Shown here piece by piece: positions 17,441 to 26,993 of a stretch of DNA of 64,000 nt. Position numbers and translations under genes: made by a program. Under the pieces are notes generated by a model. It did not search any database and had not been told where the DNA came from. It worked only from the letters and a program-made list of their open reading frames with translations. Position 1 is the stretch's first letter; the number at the start of each line of letters is the position of its first letter. The DNA comes from Marinobacter lipolyticus SM19 (lineage in GTDB: Bacteria > Pseudomonadota > Gammaproteobacteria > Pseudomonadales > Oleiphilaceae), in NCBI RefSeq assembly GCF_000397065.2, contig NZ_KE007306.1:524398-588397 (forward strand). The letters are read 5' to 3'.

Positions 17441-19096
17441 ATGTCCTCAGGACTGATTGCTGTGCGAGCCATGCTGTTATTGTTTTGCCTGTGGCCTCTT
17501 TACAGCCTGGCGAGTGACGCGATCCGTGATCGCATGGAAGCGATACATCAGAGATTCCCGGTTACCGCGCTCGGAGAACCGCTATTGGCGCTTGACGCCC
17601 TGCCTGAATTTTATAGTCACCGGGAGTACACCCTGGCATGGAGTCGGACTGAAGATCGTGACGCATTGCTGGAGGCGATCAGGGCGGCAGAACGTCATGG
17701 TCTGATACCTTCAGACTATCACTACAGTCTGCTGGCAACATTCGCGGCGCGCACTCCCGATGACCTGGGTCCAGAAGCACGGGTGGATCTGGATCTGTTA
17801 CTGACTGACAGTTTATTGCTGCTCACTTCGCATTTACTTCATGGCAAGGTAAACAGAGAATCTCTGGAGGCGGAATGGACAGCGAACCGTCATGCTCAGC
17901 GCATAGACGAAATCGCGAGCCAGGCCCTTGAGACTCAGCAGATCCCTACCCTGGTCGATCGATTGGCTCCTCCCCAAAACGGGTACCAGCAGTTACTGAA
18001 AGCCCGGGAATTCCTGCAATCCTTGCAACCCATTCCATGGGAGCCAATTGTCGACGGCCCCACGATCCGCCCCGGCATGACCGATCATCGGCTACCACTT
18101 ATCCGCCAGCGCCTGATTGCCATGGGCGACCTGATGCCCACTATATCGTTGGAAGAGCAGGTCATCGAACGCCACTATAGTGACAGGCTGGTGGCGGCCG
18201 TCACCAGGTTCCAGGACCGCCACGGACTGGATACCGACGGGTTGATTGGGCGACGCACCCTGGACAGCCTCAACATCACCCCACAGGAAAAGCTGGCCCA
18301 GCTGGACGCCAACCTTGAACGCTGGCGATGGCTGCCCGAGGAACTCGGCGATACCCACATCATCGTGAACATTGCCGGGTTCGAACTGCGCATGATAAGA
18401 GCGGGCGAAGAAATCCTGAAAACACGGGTGATCGTCGGGCAACCCTACCGGCAGACACCGCTCTTCAGTGACCGCATCCGTTATCTTGTCTTCAATCCAA
18501 CCTGGACGGTTCCCCGAACCATCATGACTGAAGACCAGTTACCCACTATACGACGAGACCCGGACTATCTTCAGAAATTGGATTTCACTGTGTACCGGGG
18601 GTGGGGGGCAGATCGCGAACGGGTCGATCCGGATACCATTGACTGGTGGCTGTTTTCAGAGAACAACTTCCCGTTCCAGCTCGTCCAGGAACCCGGACCT
18701 CACAACGCACTGGGCAGGGTCAAGTTCATGTTTCCGAACGAACATGATATCTACCTGCACGACACCCCGGCCCGTAGTCTGTTCTCTCGCAGCGAACGAA
18801 CCTTCAGTTCGGGCTGCATTCGTGTTGAGGATTCGTTCAGGCTGGCCAGCCTGTTGCTGGAAGGTCAGGATAATTGGTCAAGAGAACAGATCAACCGAAC
18901 GATCAGTTCCCGCGAGCTGACCAAGGTGTATTTGAAAGAACCGGTGCCGGTGCACCTGGAATACTGGACCACCTGGGTAGACAGCGACGGGAAACGACAC
19001 TTCCGCAACGACATCTATGGTCGCAACCCGCGTCTTATTGCAAGGCTCACAGAAAAACCCCGAACACTGGCCCCCGACCAGGCCCGCACTGACTAA
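17441..19096 (+). CDS. L,D-transpeptidase (YcbB/LdtD type)
   Basis: A 551-aa exported enzyme with a signal peptide (RAMLLLFCLWPLYSLAS), an N-terminal scaffold domain (about 35-210), a peptidoglycan-binding helix set (VAAVTRFQDRHGLDTDGLIGRRTLDSLN, about 247-274) and a YkuD catalytic domain (about 300-470). The catalytic Cys is in SSGCIRVEDSF (about 460) with the upstream His in IYLHDTPARSLF. The enzyme makes 3-3 cross-links in peptidoglycan from tetrapeptide donors. The length and domain order match YcbB (about 600 aa). The stop overlaps the convergent cheV stop by 4 bp. Confidence 0.87.
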   Translation: MSSGLIAVRAMLLLFCLWPLYSLASDAIRDRMEAIHQRFPVTALGEPLLALDALPEFYSHREYTLAWSRTEDRDALLEAIRAAERHGLIPSDYHYSLLATFAARTPDDLGPEARVDLDLLLTDSLLLLTSHLLHGKVNRESLEAEWTANRHAQRIDEIASQALETQQIPTLVDRLAPPQNGYQQLLKAREFLQSLQPIPWEPIVDGPTIRPGMTDHRLPLIRQRLIAMGDLMPTISLEEQVIERHYSDRLVAAVTRFQDRHGLDTDGLIGRRTLDSLNITPQEKLAQLDANLERWRWLPEELGDTHIIVNIAGFELRMIRAGEEILKTRVIVGQPYRQTPLFSDRIRYLVFNPTWTVPRTIMTEDQLPTIRRDPDYLQKLDFTVYRGWGADRERVDPDTIDWWLFSENNFPFQLVQEPGPHNALGRVKFMFPNEHDIYLHDTPARSLFSRSERTFSSGCIRVEDSFRLASLLLEGQDNWSREQINRTISSRELTKVYLKEPVPVHLEYWTTWVDSDGKRHFRNDIYGRNPRLIARLTEKPRTLAPDQARTD

Positions 19097-19974
19097 TGCT
19101 CTGCCCCGCGCAACATTGCCTGCATCAACTCGTGGGCATCAAATTTGGTGAGCGCCTCATTCGCACCGACCTGATTGGCATAGCTGAGGCTCATTTCACT
19201 ATTCAGTGACGTGTGAAGGATTATATAGGGCTGTTCCAGCGCGGAATTGTCACGGATACTGAAAGCCAGTTCGTAGCCATCCAGCCCCGGCATTTCAATG
19301 TCACTTACCAGGATATCCACGGGCTCACCGATGGAAGCCGCCTGGAGCAGGATGTCCAGGGCATTCTGGCCATTACTGGTCACCTCGTAGGGAATACCTT
19401 TGCTGTCCAACACATCAGAGAGCTGTTTACGGGCGACCCGGGAATCATCCACGAGCAGAATTCGCTGGGCCCTGAGCGTTTCGCTTTCCACATCCGTCAA
19501 GGCCGCCCCGTCGATATTGACCGCAGAGGGATAGACTTTCGACAACAGCAATTCAACATCCAGTAACTGGATCAGTTCCCCGTCCAGATCCAGCAGCCCC
19601 GTCACAAAGGCCTGGTCACCCAAGGCCGCCGGTGGTGACTGGACCTGAGTCCAGTCCGTCTCAATAATCTTGCTGACACTGCGCACCACGAAACCGATTT
19701 CCTGCCGCTGGATATCCGTCACAATGATGGAACCGGCTTTCTGCTCGTCCAGGGTAAGGGGGCGCCCGCCCACAGCGGCAGCCATATCTATGACCGGTAC
19801 AGCAGCACCTCGAAACGACATGGTGCCGAGTACAGCGGAATGACTGTGAGGCAATCTGGTCAGACGGGTGTACGGCAGGATTTCACGGATTTTCAGCGTT
19901 CCGAGCGCGAACTGCTTTCGTCCAGTCAAGCTGAAGAGCAACAGCTTCTGGGAATGTGCGGTTTGTCTGGACAT
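19093..19974 (-). CDS. cheV: Chemotaxis coupling/receiver protein CheV
   Basis: A protein of 293 aa with an N-terminal CheW domain (residues about 8-150, with KQFALGTLKIREILP and VIDMAAAVGGRP) fused to a receiver domain (about 170-290). The receiver has the acidic pair VDDS, the phospho-acceptor Asp in SDIEMPG and the conserved Lys in LTKFD. CheV couples receptors to CheA and can be phosphorylated to tune adaptation. No other chemotaxis gene is near, so it is an orphan. It is convergent with the L,D-transpeptidase gene and lies downstream of mtgA on the same strand. Confidence 0.92.
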   Translation of the reverse strand: MSRQTAHSQKLLLFSLTGRKQFALGTLKIREILPYTRLTRLPHSHSAVLGTMSFRGAAVPVIDMAAAVGGRPLTLDEQKAGSIIVTDIQRQEIGFVVRSVSKIIETDWTQVQSPPAALGDQAFVTGLLDLDGELIQLLDVELLLSKVYPSAVNIDGAALTDVESETLRAQRILLVDDSRVARKQLSDVLDSKGIPYEVTSNGQNALDILLQAASIGEPVDILVSDIEMPGLDGYELAFSIRDNSALEQPYIILHTSLNSEMSLSYANQVGANEALTKFDAHELMQAMLRGAEH

Positions 19975-20096
19975 ATCAGGCGCAGATCCTGTAGCAAGAA
20001 AACAACGTCAATACTTTAGCAGAGCCGCCCCCGACGGGGGATCTGAAAGAATGTATTGATTTCGTTACGCCTGCCCCCTATGTCCTGAAGTCCGGG

Positions 20097-20792
20097 TCAC
20101 AGCCCCTGAATATAGCCCGGTCCTGACAGTTGCCGCATCTGCCGTTGCACCCAGGCCGCACGCTCCCATACGTATTGTGAAGGATTATCCGCGCTCAGCA
20201 CTTTCGGATTGGGCAGCACTGCCGCCAGCCTCGAGGCCTGGGATGGCGAAAGGTAACGGGAACTGGTGCCGAAATAGGCCTGGCTGGCCGCCTCCACGCC
20301 ATAAATACCCGGCCCGAATTCTGCGATGTTCAGATAGACCTCGAGAATCCGCTGTTTTGGCCAAAGGGATTCAAGCCCCAGCGCCAGGGCTGCCTCAAAG
20401 GCCTTGCGGACAAAGCTTCGACCATTCCAGAGAAACAGGTTTTTGGCGGTTTGCTGGGTGATGGTGCTGGCTCCCCGCAACCCCCTGCCCGCCTCATATT
20501 CGGCCAGGGCTTTACGGATAGCGGCAAAATCCACCCCCCAATGATCTGGAAAGCGCTGATCCTCACTGGCGACCACCGCCAGGGGCATCCATGGGGATAT
20601 GTCGGCGTAGTCCACCCACTGCTGCTGAATACTGTCGTCCGGGTGGCTGAAACTATAGGCGAGCATAAACGCTGTGGTGGGCGGATTAATAAACTTCAAC
20701 ACCAACAGGACGGCAAGCAACAGGCCCAGAACGCCGCCCACACACCAGGCCAGCGACCGGACGATACGGCGCGGGAAAGTTTTTTTGGCCAA
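20097..20792 (-). CDS. mtgA: Monofunctional biosynthetic peptidoglycan transglycosylase
   Basis: An enzyme of about 231 aa that polymerises lipid II into glycan strands. It has one N-terminal membrane helix ([19 protein letters not shown]), then the GT51 motifs [13 protein letters not shown] (catalytic Glu), [30 protein letters not shown] and [20 protein letters not shown]. The frame has no ATG near its start. The TTG at 20792 has GGAG 7 nt upstream and gives a normal N-terminus; another TTG at 20816 is possible. It is divergent from the DUF2244 gene. Confidence 0.88.
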   Translation of the reverse strand: MAKKTFPRRIVRSLAWCVGGVLGLLLAVLLVLKFINPPTTAFMLAYSFSHPDDSIQQQWVDYADISPWMPLAVVASEDQRFPDHWGVDFAAIRKALAEYEAGRGLRGASTITQQTAKNLFLWNGRSFVRKAFEAALALGLESLWPKQRILEVYLNIAEFGPGIYGVEAASQAYFGTSSRYLSPSQASRLAAVLPNPKVLSADNPSQYVWERAAWVQRQMRQLSGPGYIQGL

Positions 20793-20946
20793 ATGGAAAC
20801 TCCGATGCACTTGCAACTATGCTGAAAGCAGACAGTATGTCGTGATTCCCATCCCTTTTGAATTACGGCTCTGTCAGGCTGCGGTAATCTACCGGCACCA
20901 GTCGCCCTGGTGCATCAGTAGTCAACTCCGTTGCAGGATAAGGGCA

Positions 20947-21459
20947 ATGGTAGAACATCTCGAATGCGAAAAAGGGCTCAGGTTGTTGCTGACCCCCAAC
21001 CAGTCTCTCAGCTGGCGGGGCAATGTCCAGGTCTGGCTGGCACTGTTTACGGTGTCACTGGTTATTGCTACTGGCATGGCACTGGCTGGTGCCTGGGTTG
21101 TGATGCCCTTTGCGGGTCTGGAACTCATCGCCGTGGCGGCAGGTATTTACTACACGGCACAGGCCTGTCAGACACGGGAAATACTGTCCGTAGACACCGA
21201 CTGCCTCACCCTGGAGAAAGGCCGGCGTGTCAAACAGGCCGAATGGACACTTCCCCGTCGCTACGCCCGGGTCCGCGCCAACATGCCGCGACATCCCTTT
21301 ACACCCCCCAAGCTGTTTCTCACCTACCGCGAACAGATCATTCCCCTCGGGGCATTTCTCAATGTGGAAGACACCCAGATATTGCTCCGCATTCTGGAGG
21401 GCAAGGGTGTGGATATCGATCGTAGGGCGCCGGAATCGAACATAGGGTTCTGGTATTGA
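20947..21459 (+). CDS. DUF2244 membrane protein
   Basis: A 170-aa protein with two adjacent membrane helices in its first half (VWLALFTVSLVIATGMALAG and VVMPFAGLELIAVAAGIYY, about 30-75) and a soluble C-terminal part (CLTLEKGRR...AEWTLPRRYARV...ILLRILEGKGVDI). This is the DUF2244 arrangement, conserved in proteobacteria without a known function. The frame is open much further upstream to 20674, but the ATG at 20947 follows AAGGGCA and gives the family start. Its stop is 24 bp from the convergent TIGR02647 gene. Confidence 0.8.
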   Translation: MVEHLECEKGLRLLLTPNQSLSWRGNVQVWLALFTVSLVIATGMALAGAWVVMPFAGLELIAVAAGIYYTAQACQTREILSVDTDCLTLEKGRRVKQAEWTLPRRYARVRANMPRHPFTPPKLFLTYREQIIPLGAFLNVEDTQILLRILEGKGVDIDRRAPESNIGFWY

Positions 21460-21483
21460 TTCCGGCCCCTCGTCGTTTCAAAT

Positions 21484-21723
21484 TTATTGGCTGGAGAGAA
21501 TGGACTGAAGCTTCTGGGTCAACTCCACCGCCTCACTTCCGAGACTGGTCAGATAACCTCCATCCCTCTGGGTGATCAGCCCTTTCCGGTGCAATCGTTC
21601 GGCCGCTTTCACGGCTTCCTCCGGCGCGGAGTGCTGGTGTACCTTGATGCCTTCCTGGGTTGAAGAGGAACCGAACTGCGTAAGCAAATTCAGTTCTGCA
21701 AGATAATCGGGGGAAAAAGCCAT
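21484..21723 (-). CDS. TIGR02647 family small protein
   Basis: A 79-aa protein matching TIGR02647, found in Pseudomonas relatives: LAELNLLTQFGSSSTQEGIKVH, AAERLHRKGLITQRDGGYLTSLGSEA. The second half reads as a winged helix (LHRKGLITQ then GGYLT, a recognition helix and wing), so it may bind DNA. It is monocistronic, and its role is unknown. Confidence 0.82.
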   Translation of the reverse strand: MAFSPDYLAELNLLTQFGSSSTQEGIKVHQHSAPEEAVKAAERLHRKGLITQRDGGYLTSLGSEAVELTQKLQSILSSQ

Positions 21724-21849
21724 GGACGATCCTCGTAAGAAGTTGGAGCTACCCTACTAGTTCTATACGAGGATCGCTGAATCTACAAAACATTTCTGTA
21801 CAAAGCACGCAACAGCCGGCATCCCGCAGGCCTTACCGGCACGGTCAAC

Positions 21850-22635
21850 CTATGGCTGGTACTGACCGATCAGGTGATCAAGTTCGCCGGCCTCACGCGC
21901 CTGGTCCAGCGCCTTCTGCAAGGCTGACACTATCGCTGGTGACGTTTCATTACTCAGTGCCAGGTACATGGGTGTTTCACGGAATACCAGGACGGGTTTC
22001 AGGCCACTGATACCATGTTCCTGTTCCGCTACCAGCGGACCGACAAGCCCGTCGGTTACCCAAAGATCAGCCTCTCCCAGCTCAAGCCGGCGGGGATTAA
22101 CCTCGCCCGAGACGCTCATGACCACATCAAAACCCTGGCTGACCAGGTAGTCAGACATCACGTCGCCTTTGTAACCCGCGATACGGTATTTCCTGGCATC
22201 CTCCAGGGAGTCCAGCGTGATATCCGACTTCGGGGCTGCAAACAACGTCCACTGTATCGGCGCCAACGGCCCGACCCATTGGAACTGGTCTTCACGCTCA
22301 TCGGTTCGAGCTGTGCAGAACAGTCCATGGTTCTCGCGCCCCTGAACCCAGTCATAGGCATAACTCCAATCCCGCATCTTCATCACGTATTCGTAATCCA
22401 CACGAGCGAGCATGGCCTTCACCATTCCACTGCAAATACCGGTAATCTCATCCTCGCTATGAGCGAAACCTTTACCGGAGACCGCCTCATTGTATGGTGG
22501 ATAGTTTTCAGTAAAGATGTACAGACGCTCCGAAGCGTTTGCGCCGGCACTCAGGATGACGGCACTCAGCACAGCAAAGCCCGATGCGGTGCGGTTCAGT
22601 ATCTTTGAGATGAACGTGGTCATCAGGGTATACAT
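21850..22635 (-). CDS. Periplasmic solute-binding protein, SBP_bac_3 type
   Basis: An exported protein of 261 aa with a signal peptide (FAVLSAVILSAGANAS) and the amino-acid-type binding fold: ERLYIFTENYPPYNEAV at the mature N-terminus, EITGICSGMVKAMLAR near 60, YDWVQGRENHGLFCTARTDERE near 100 and ADLWVTDGLVGPLVAEQ near 195. The ATG at 22635 is preceded by AAGGA; the frame is open upstream to 22830, but the signal peptide fixes the start. No ABC permease or ATPase lies nearby, so it may feed a distant transporter or act as a sensor. The gene is divergent from the SelW-like gene with only 30 bp between start codons. Confidence 0.78.
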   Translation of the reverse strand: MYTLMTTFISKILNRTASGFAVLSAVILSAGANASERLYIFTENYPPYNEAVSGKGFAHSEDEITGICSGMVKAMLARVDYEYVMKMRDWSYAYDWVQGRENHGLFCTARTDEREDQFQWVGPLAPIQWTLFAAPKSDITLDSLEDARKYRIAGYKGDVMSDYLVSQGFDVVMSVSGEVNPRRLELGEADLWVTDGLVGPLVAEQEHGISGLKPVLVFRETPMYLALSNETSPAIVSALQKALDQAREAGELDHLIGQYQP

Positions 22636-22665
22636 GTTCGTGTCCTTAAAATATTGTGGAGAGCC

Positions 22666-22944
22666 ATGACCAATCGAGTTGATATTCATTATTGCACCGG
22701 CTGCCGCTGGCTGATGCGATCGGCCTGGATGGCCCAGGAACTGCTGACCACCTTTGAAGGTGAACTGGATGAACTGACACTGCACCCGGGCACCGGTGGC
22801 ATTTTCGAGGTCTGGGTAAACGGTACACAAATCTGGTCACGCAAGGAACAGGGGGGATTCCCGGATATCAAGCAGCTCAAGCAACTGGTCCGCGATAAAA
22901 TCAACCCACAGCGTGACTTAGGGCACTCTGACAGGCAGGTCTGA
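22666..22944 (+). CDS. SelW/Rdx family protein
   Basis: A 92-aa thioredoxin-like protein of the SelT/SelW/SelH (Rdx) family with a CxxC redox pair, Cys10 and Cys13, in HYCTGCRWL, and the family motif VWVNGTQIWSRKEQGGFPDIKQLKQLVRD near 50-78. Both positions of the CxxC are Cys (no selenocysteine). It may be a redox partner with an unknown client. The ATG at 22666 has GGAG upstream. The promoter must overlap the solute-binding protein gene divergent to it. Confidence 0.84.
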   Translation: MTNRVDIHYCTGCRWLMRSAWMAQELLTTFEGELDELTLHPGTGGIFEVWVNGTQIWSRKEQGGFPDIKQLKQLVRDKINPQRDLGHSDRQV

Positions 22945-23032
22945 TGAATTAGTCTAAGCCAGGATGTAATTGGTTGCGTAATACGCTACAAAGCCAATAA
23001 CCACGACAACAAAAACACCCTGGTTAATCGGC

Positions 23033-24703
23033 ATGAACGACAGTACGACATCTGCTTCAGAATACTTCGATTACATCATCGTGGGTGCCGGCACCGCCGG
23101 GTGCCTGCTCGCCAATCGTCTCAGCGCCAATCCGGATTACCGGGTACTGCTGATTGAAGCCGGGGGTCGGGACAACTACCACTGGATTCACATTCCCGTG
23201 GGTTATCTCTACTGCATCGATAATCCCCGCACCGACTGGCGTTTCAGAACCGAGCCATCGCCCGGCCTCAATGGCCGCACACTGATCTATCCGCGAGGCA
23301 AGACCCTGGGCGGCTGCTCCAGCATCAACGGCATGCTCTATATCCGTGGCCAGCGCCGCGACTACAATCACTGGGCAGAGGTGACCGGAGACGACGCCTG
23401 GCGCTGGGACAACTGCCTGCCGGACTTCATGCGCCACGAAGATCACTACCGACTCGATGCCGGCGGAGATGCTGACGATCACCATGCGCACTTCCACGGT
23501 CACGGCGGTGAATGGCGTGTGGAGCACCAGAGATTGAAATGGCAGGTACTGGAGGATTTCGCCGCGGCCGCAGTGCAGGCGGGTATTCCCCGTACCCGGG
23601 ATTTCAACCGTGGCGATAACGAGGGCGTTGACTACTTCGAGGTCAACCAGCGTGCCGGCTGGCGCTGGAACACCTCCAAGGCTTTTCTCCGACGAGCCGC
23701 CAAACGCCCAAATCTTACGGTATGGCACTCAACCCAGGTACTTGGACTGAAAATAAAACCCAGCGCGGATGTCCAACCTCGATGTTCCGGTGTTCGTATC
23801 GCCCGGCCGGGAAAGGGTGAAACCGTCGTGATGGCATCGAAAGAAGTCATCCTGTCAGCCGGCTCCATTGGCTCACCACAACTGTTGCAGCTCTCCGGTA
23901 TTGGCCCGGCCGACCTGCTCAACCAGCACGATATTCCGGTCGTCGTGGACCTGCCCGGTGTGGGCGAAAACCTTCAGGATCACCTGCAAATTCGCTCGAT
24001 CTATAAGGTTCACGGTGCCAACACCCTCAACACTATGGCCGCCTCCCTGATCGGCAAGGCGAAGATCGGTCTTGAGTACCTGCTTAAACGCTCGGGGCCC
24101 ATGAGCATGGCACCGTCCCAGTTGTGCGCCTTCACCCGCAGCTCTGATGACTACGATTACGCCAACATCCAGTACCACGTGCAGCCACTGAGCCTGGATG
24201 CCTTCGGGCAGCCCCTGCACGACTTCCCGGCCATCACTGCCAGCGTATGCAACCTAAACCCCACCAGTCGGGGCACGGTGCGTATCCGTAGTCGCGATCC
24301 CCGGGATGCGCCGGCCATCGCACCCAACTACCTGAGCACACCGGAAGACCGCAAGGTAGCGGCCGACTCATTGCGTGTCACTCGCCGAATCGCCGAACAG
24401 CCGGCCTTTGCCAGGTACCAACCCGAAGAATACAAACCCGGCGTACAGTTCCAGACCGACGACGAACTGGCACGGCTGGCGGGAGACATTGGCACCACCA
24501 TCTTCCATCCCGTGGGTACCACTCGCATGGGACGGGCCGATGATGACATGGCGGTTGTGGATTCACATCTGAGAGTTCGTGGCGTCAAGGGGCTACGGGT
24601 AGTGGATGCCGGCGTCATGCCTGTCATTACCAGTGGCAATACCAACTCACCGACCCTGATGATCGCGGAGAAAGCTGCAGGCTGGATACTGGCGGGCGAA
24701 TAA
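23033..24703 (+). CDS. GMC family FAD-dependent oxidoreductase
   Basis: A protein of 556 aa in the glucose-methanol-choline family. The N-terminal FAD site reads DYIIVGAGTAGCLLANRLS (residues 13-31), followed by RGKTLGGCSSINGMLYIRGQ (about 87-106), the GSPQLLQLSGIGP signature (about 280-292), and the C-terminal HPVGTTRMG catalytic His with ITSGNTNSPTLMIAEKAA. The similarity is closest in feel to alcohol dehydrogenases of the AlkJ/BetA group, which oxidise an alcohol to an aldehyde and pass electrons to the membrane. It stands alone. The substrate is not determinable. Confidence 0.88.
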   Translation: MNDSTTSASEYFDYIIVGAGTAGCLLANRLSANPDYRVLLIEAGGRDNYHWIHIPVGYLYCIDNPRTDWRFRTEPSPGLNGRTLIYPRGKTLGGCSSINGMLYIRGQRRDYNHWAEVTGDDAWRWDNCLPDFMRHEDHYRLDAGGDADDHHAHFHGHGGEWRVEHQRLKWQVLEDFAAAAVQAGIPRTRDFNRGDNEGVDYFEVNQRAGWRWNTSKAFLRRAAKRPNLTVWHSTQVLGLKIKPSADVQPRCSGVRIARPGKGETVVMASKEVILSAGSIGSPQLLQLSGIGPADLLNQHDIPVVVDLPGVGENLQDHLQIRSIYKVHGANTLNTMAASLIGKAKIGLEYLLKRSGPMSMAPSQLCAFTRSSDDYDYANIQYHVQPLSLDAFGQPLHDFPAITASVCNLNPTSRGTVRIRSRDPRDAPAIAPNYLSTPEDRKVAADSLRVTRRIAEQPAFARYQPEEYKPGVQFQTDDELARLAGDIGTTIFHPVGTTRMGRADDDMAVVDSHLRVRGVKGLRVVDAGVMPVITSGNTNSPTLMIAEKAAGWILAGE

Positions 24704-24738
24704 ACCAGCCAGGAAGCTAAAGAAGTCGAGGGCGGAGC

Positions 24739-25419
24739 CTAATCTGCCAGGGTCACGATGTCCGGATATTCATGAATTCGGACCACACCGTCACTATCCA
24801 TGGTCACTGACAATCCACACACCTCGTTCACCATGGCGCGTGCAACGGTGTCAGCCTCAATACCACGGTATTTTTCCAGTGGCCCGAGCAGTGCCCGGTT
24901 GACCAGGGGCATGGCCTTCATGCCCAGAGCCTCGGCGGTGCGGTGTTCCTTGCGCTCCCCGAGCAACAGGCTTGGCCGATAAATCGACAGGAAGGGATAA
25001 CCGAGCCCGCTGATACTGTCTTCCAGCTCCCCTTTAATACGGTTGTAGAACACCGTGGAGGATGACGACGACGCAATCGCGGACATCAGCACAAACGCCC
25101 GGGTTCCCCGGGAAAGACCGATTTCCGCCGCTTTCAGGGGATAACTGTAGTCCACCCGACGAAAGGCCCGCTGGGAACCGGCTTTGCGGATGGTAGTGCC
25201 GAGACAGCAGACAATGACGTCGACTTCAAACAAATCCGCGTGCTCATCCAGACTGTCAAAATTCACTTCCCGCTGCACCAGTTTTGGATGCTGCCTGTCG
25301 GTTTTCCGCCGCACGGGGGTCACCACCGATGCCACCTCATCCCTCGCCAGCAGCCCTTCCACCACCTTGCTGCCGGTGAGACCCGTCGCCCCCAAAACCA
25401 TAACCGTGATTGCCGTCAT
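24739..25419 (-). CDS. Atypical SDR, NAD(P)-binding TIP30-like protein
   Basis: A protein of 226 aa with an N-terminal Rossmann motif VMVLGATGLTGSKVVEGLL (residues 6-24), VIVCCLGTTIRKAGS (about 68-82), the VDYSYPLKAAEIGLSRG helix and FYNRIKGELED with the Tyr/Lys pair. This matches the TIP30/CC3 and HIM1 group of atypical short-chain reductases, often NAD(P)H-binding regulators. The function is unknown. The gene is convergent with the GMC gene and divergent from the DUF4112 gene. Confidence 0.8.
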   Translation of the reverse strand: MTAITVMVLGATGLTGSKVVEGLLARDEVASVVTPVRRKTDRQHPKLVQREVNFDSLDEHADLFEVDVIVCCLGTTIRKAGSQRAFRRVDYSYPLKAAEIGLSRGTRAFVLMSAIASSSSSTVFYNRIKGELEDSISGLGYPFLSIYRPSLLLGERKEHRTAEALGMKAMPLVNRALLGPLEKYRGIEADTVARAMVNEVCGLSVTMDSDGVVRIHEYPDIVTLAD

Positions 25420-25504
25420 TTACCGTAGTCCTCGCATCCATCCTGGCAGAAGGCTAACATTCTACCCCACTCCACACCCAAGAACTTCCGAGGAAAAAGC
25501 TGAC

Positions 25505-25987
25505 ATGCCCAATGGGGAAACCACCACCGGCCAATCCGAGCTGAGAACCCGACAACAAGCGACCCTTGCCCGGCTCGACACGTTTTCCCGGGTCACTGAC
25601 ACTGCCATCCGGATTCCCTTTACGAGGATTCGTCTCGGTCTGGATCCCATCATCGGGTTGCTGCCGGTGGTGGGTGACCTTATAGGCCTGGTACTGTCCC
25701 TGTATGTACTGCTGGAAGCGCACCGGGCCGGCGCCGGCAAGCGCATCAAGGCCCACATGGTCAAGAATATGCTGATCGAGACGTTCGGCGGCATGGTACC
25801 TGTGGTGGGAGACGCATTTGATATCGTCTATAAGGCCAACACCCGCAATACACGCCTGCTGCGGGAGTACCTGGAACAGGAGCTTAATCCAGAACCACAA
25901 CCACGGTTTCCGTGGAGGCAACTGGTTTTTCTGGCTGTCCTGATAGCCATACTGACAGGCCTGATAGCACCGCTGATTCTAGGATGA
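25505..25987 (+). CDS. DUF4112 membrane protein
   Basis: A 160-aa protein with the DUF4112 core: LDTFSRVTDTAIRIP, RLGLDPIIGLLPVVGDLIGLVLSLYVL (a membrane hairpin, about 47-75), HMVKNMLIETFGGMVPVVGDAFDIVYKANTRN, then a C-terminal membrane helix (LVFLAVLIAILTGLIAPLIL). It starts at the ATG at 25505 with GAGGAAA upstream; a longer frame to 25184 is antisense to the neighbouring gene. Its stop overlaps the convergent lipid kinase gene by 9 bp. The function is unknown. Confidence 0.8.
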   Translation: MPNGETTTGQSELRTRQQATLARLDTFSRVTDTAIRIPFTRIRLGLDPIIGLLPVVGDLIGLVLSLYVLLEAHRAGAGKRIKAHMVKNMLIETFGGMVPVVGDAFDIVYKANTRNTRLLREYLEQELNPEPQPRFPWRQLVFLAVLIAILTGLIAPLILG

Positions 25988-26860
25988 CGATTCCGCTGCC
26001 AGCACGGAGGCGCCAATCACCGACAGAGAGTGCGCCCGACACACGACATTCAATGGTGTTTTTCCGGCAACATCACCATCCGCAGTCACCGTCTTTGGTC
26101 GACGGGTATCCACTCGGCAATCTTGCCCCTTCAGGTGGACGACCGTGCTCGTGCGTTGGGGCGAGTGTCGATTCAACCGCAGCATAAAAAAAGTCAGCAA
26201 CAACTGAAGCAGCGGGCGGGGTTTCACAGCAATCACATCCAGACGCCCGCTGTTGACTGCAGCTTCCGGAATTTCATTACCACCACCAAAAAAAGCGCCA
26301 TTGGCTATCGCAATAGACAACCAGCGGCCACGGACAAACCCCTGATCACATCGAATTTCTGCATGAAACCCGCGTTTTTCGCCCAGTTTTCGCAACAACT
26401 CCACTCCATAGCTGAACCGGCCCAACAGTTTCTTCCGAGAGTCGTCAGTCTGACAAACCGGAATCGTGCCCAAACCAATATGCGCCACATTCAGAAACAG
26501 CTGATCGTTGAACTCAGCGACATCAACACGCTGGCTTGCACCCTTGCGGATGAGAGCACACAGATCGCCTGGCGCTTCAGGCAGGCCCAGGTTCCTGGCA
26601 AAATCATTGGCGGTGCCGGACGGCAGAACTGCCAGCGTGGCGTCATACCTTAGACATAGCCTGGCTCCCACATTCACCGAACCATCTCCGCCGGCGACCA
26701 TCACCACATCGCCGGGGCGCAATTGCCTGGTCCAGTCGTCACGTTCAAAGTCACAACACGTCGGCTCACGAATACCGGCGTTCGCCAGTTGCGCTAACCA
26801 GAAATCACGTCCCCGCTGGCCATTGCCGGCGCTGGAATTCGCTACCAGCCAATAGGTCAT
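25979..26860 (-). CDS. Diacylglycerol kinase-family lipid kinase
   Basis: A 293-aa protein of the YegS/DAGK family that phosphorylates a lipid or sphingoid hydroxyl. Motifs: VANSSAGNG near the N-terminus, the ATP site VMVAGGDGSVN (about 51-61), LPSGTANDFARNLGLP (about 75-90), FLNVAHIGLGTIP and IAIANGAFFGGG with a C-terminal KPLLQLLL...TADGD segment. The ATG at 26860 has AGGGAA upstream; the frame is open to 26908. It lies downstream of the EamA transporter on the same strand, with 133 bp between them. Confidence 0.85.
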   Translation of the reverse strand: MTYWLVANSSAGNGQRGRDFWLAQLANAGIREPTCCDFERDDWTRQLRPGDVVMVAGGDGSVNVGARLCLRYDATLAVLPSGTANDFARNLGLPEAPGDLCALIRKGASQRVDVAEFNDQLFLNVAHIGLGTIPVCQTDDSRKKLLGRFSYGVELLRKLGEKRGFHAEIRCDQGFVRGRWLSIAIANGAFFGGGNEIPEAAVNSGRLDVIAVKPRPLLQLLLTFFMLRLNRHSPQRTSTVVHLKGQDCRVDTRRPKTVTADGDVAGKTPLNVVCRAHSLSVIGASVLAAESSS

Positions 26861-26993
26861 TCGAAAGTTCCCTGCCGGAGATTGCCGTACTCCAACGGAT
26901 ATCCGCATGAAGCTTTGCCAAAGATAACTCAGGGTGCCTCTGCCCGCCTCTTTTTCAGGTTACGGTTTGGATAACCGGACCTTAGCACCGGAA

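Noticed and set aside
20028-20040. Short CCCCC-GAC-GGGGG hairpin downstream of mtgA
   Set aside because: Only five base pairs with no T run; too weak to call a terminator.
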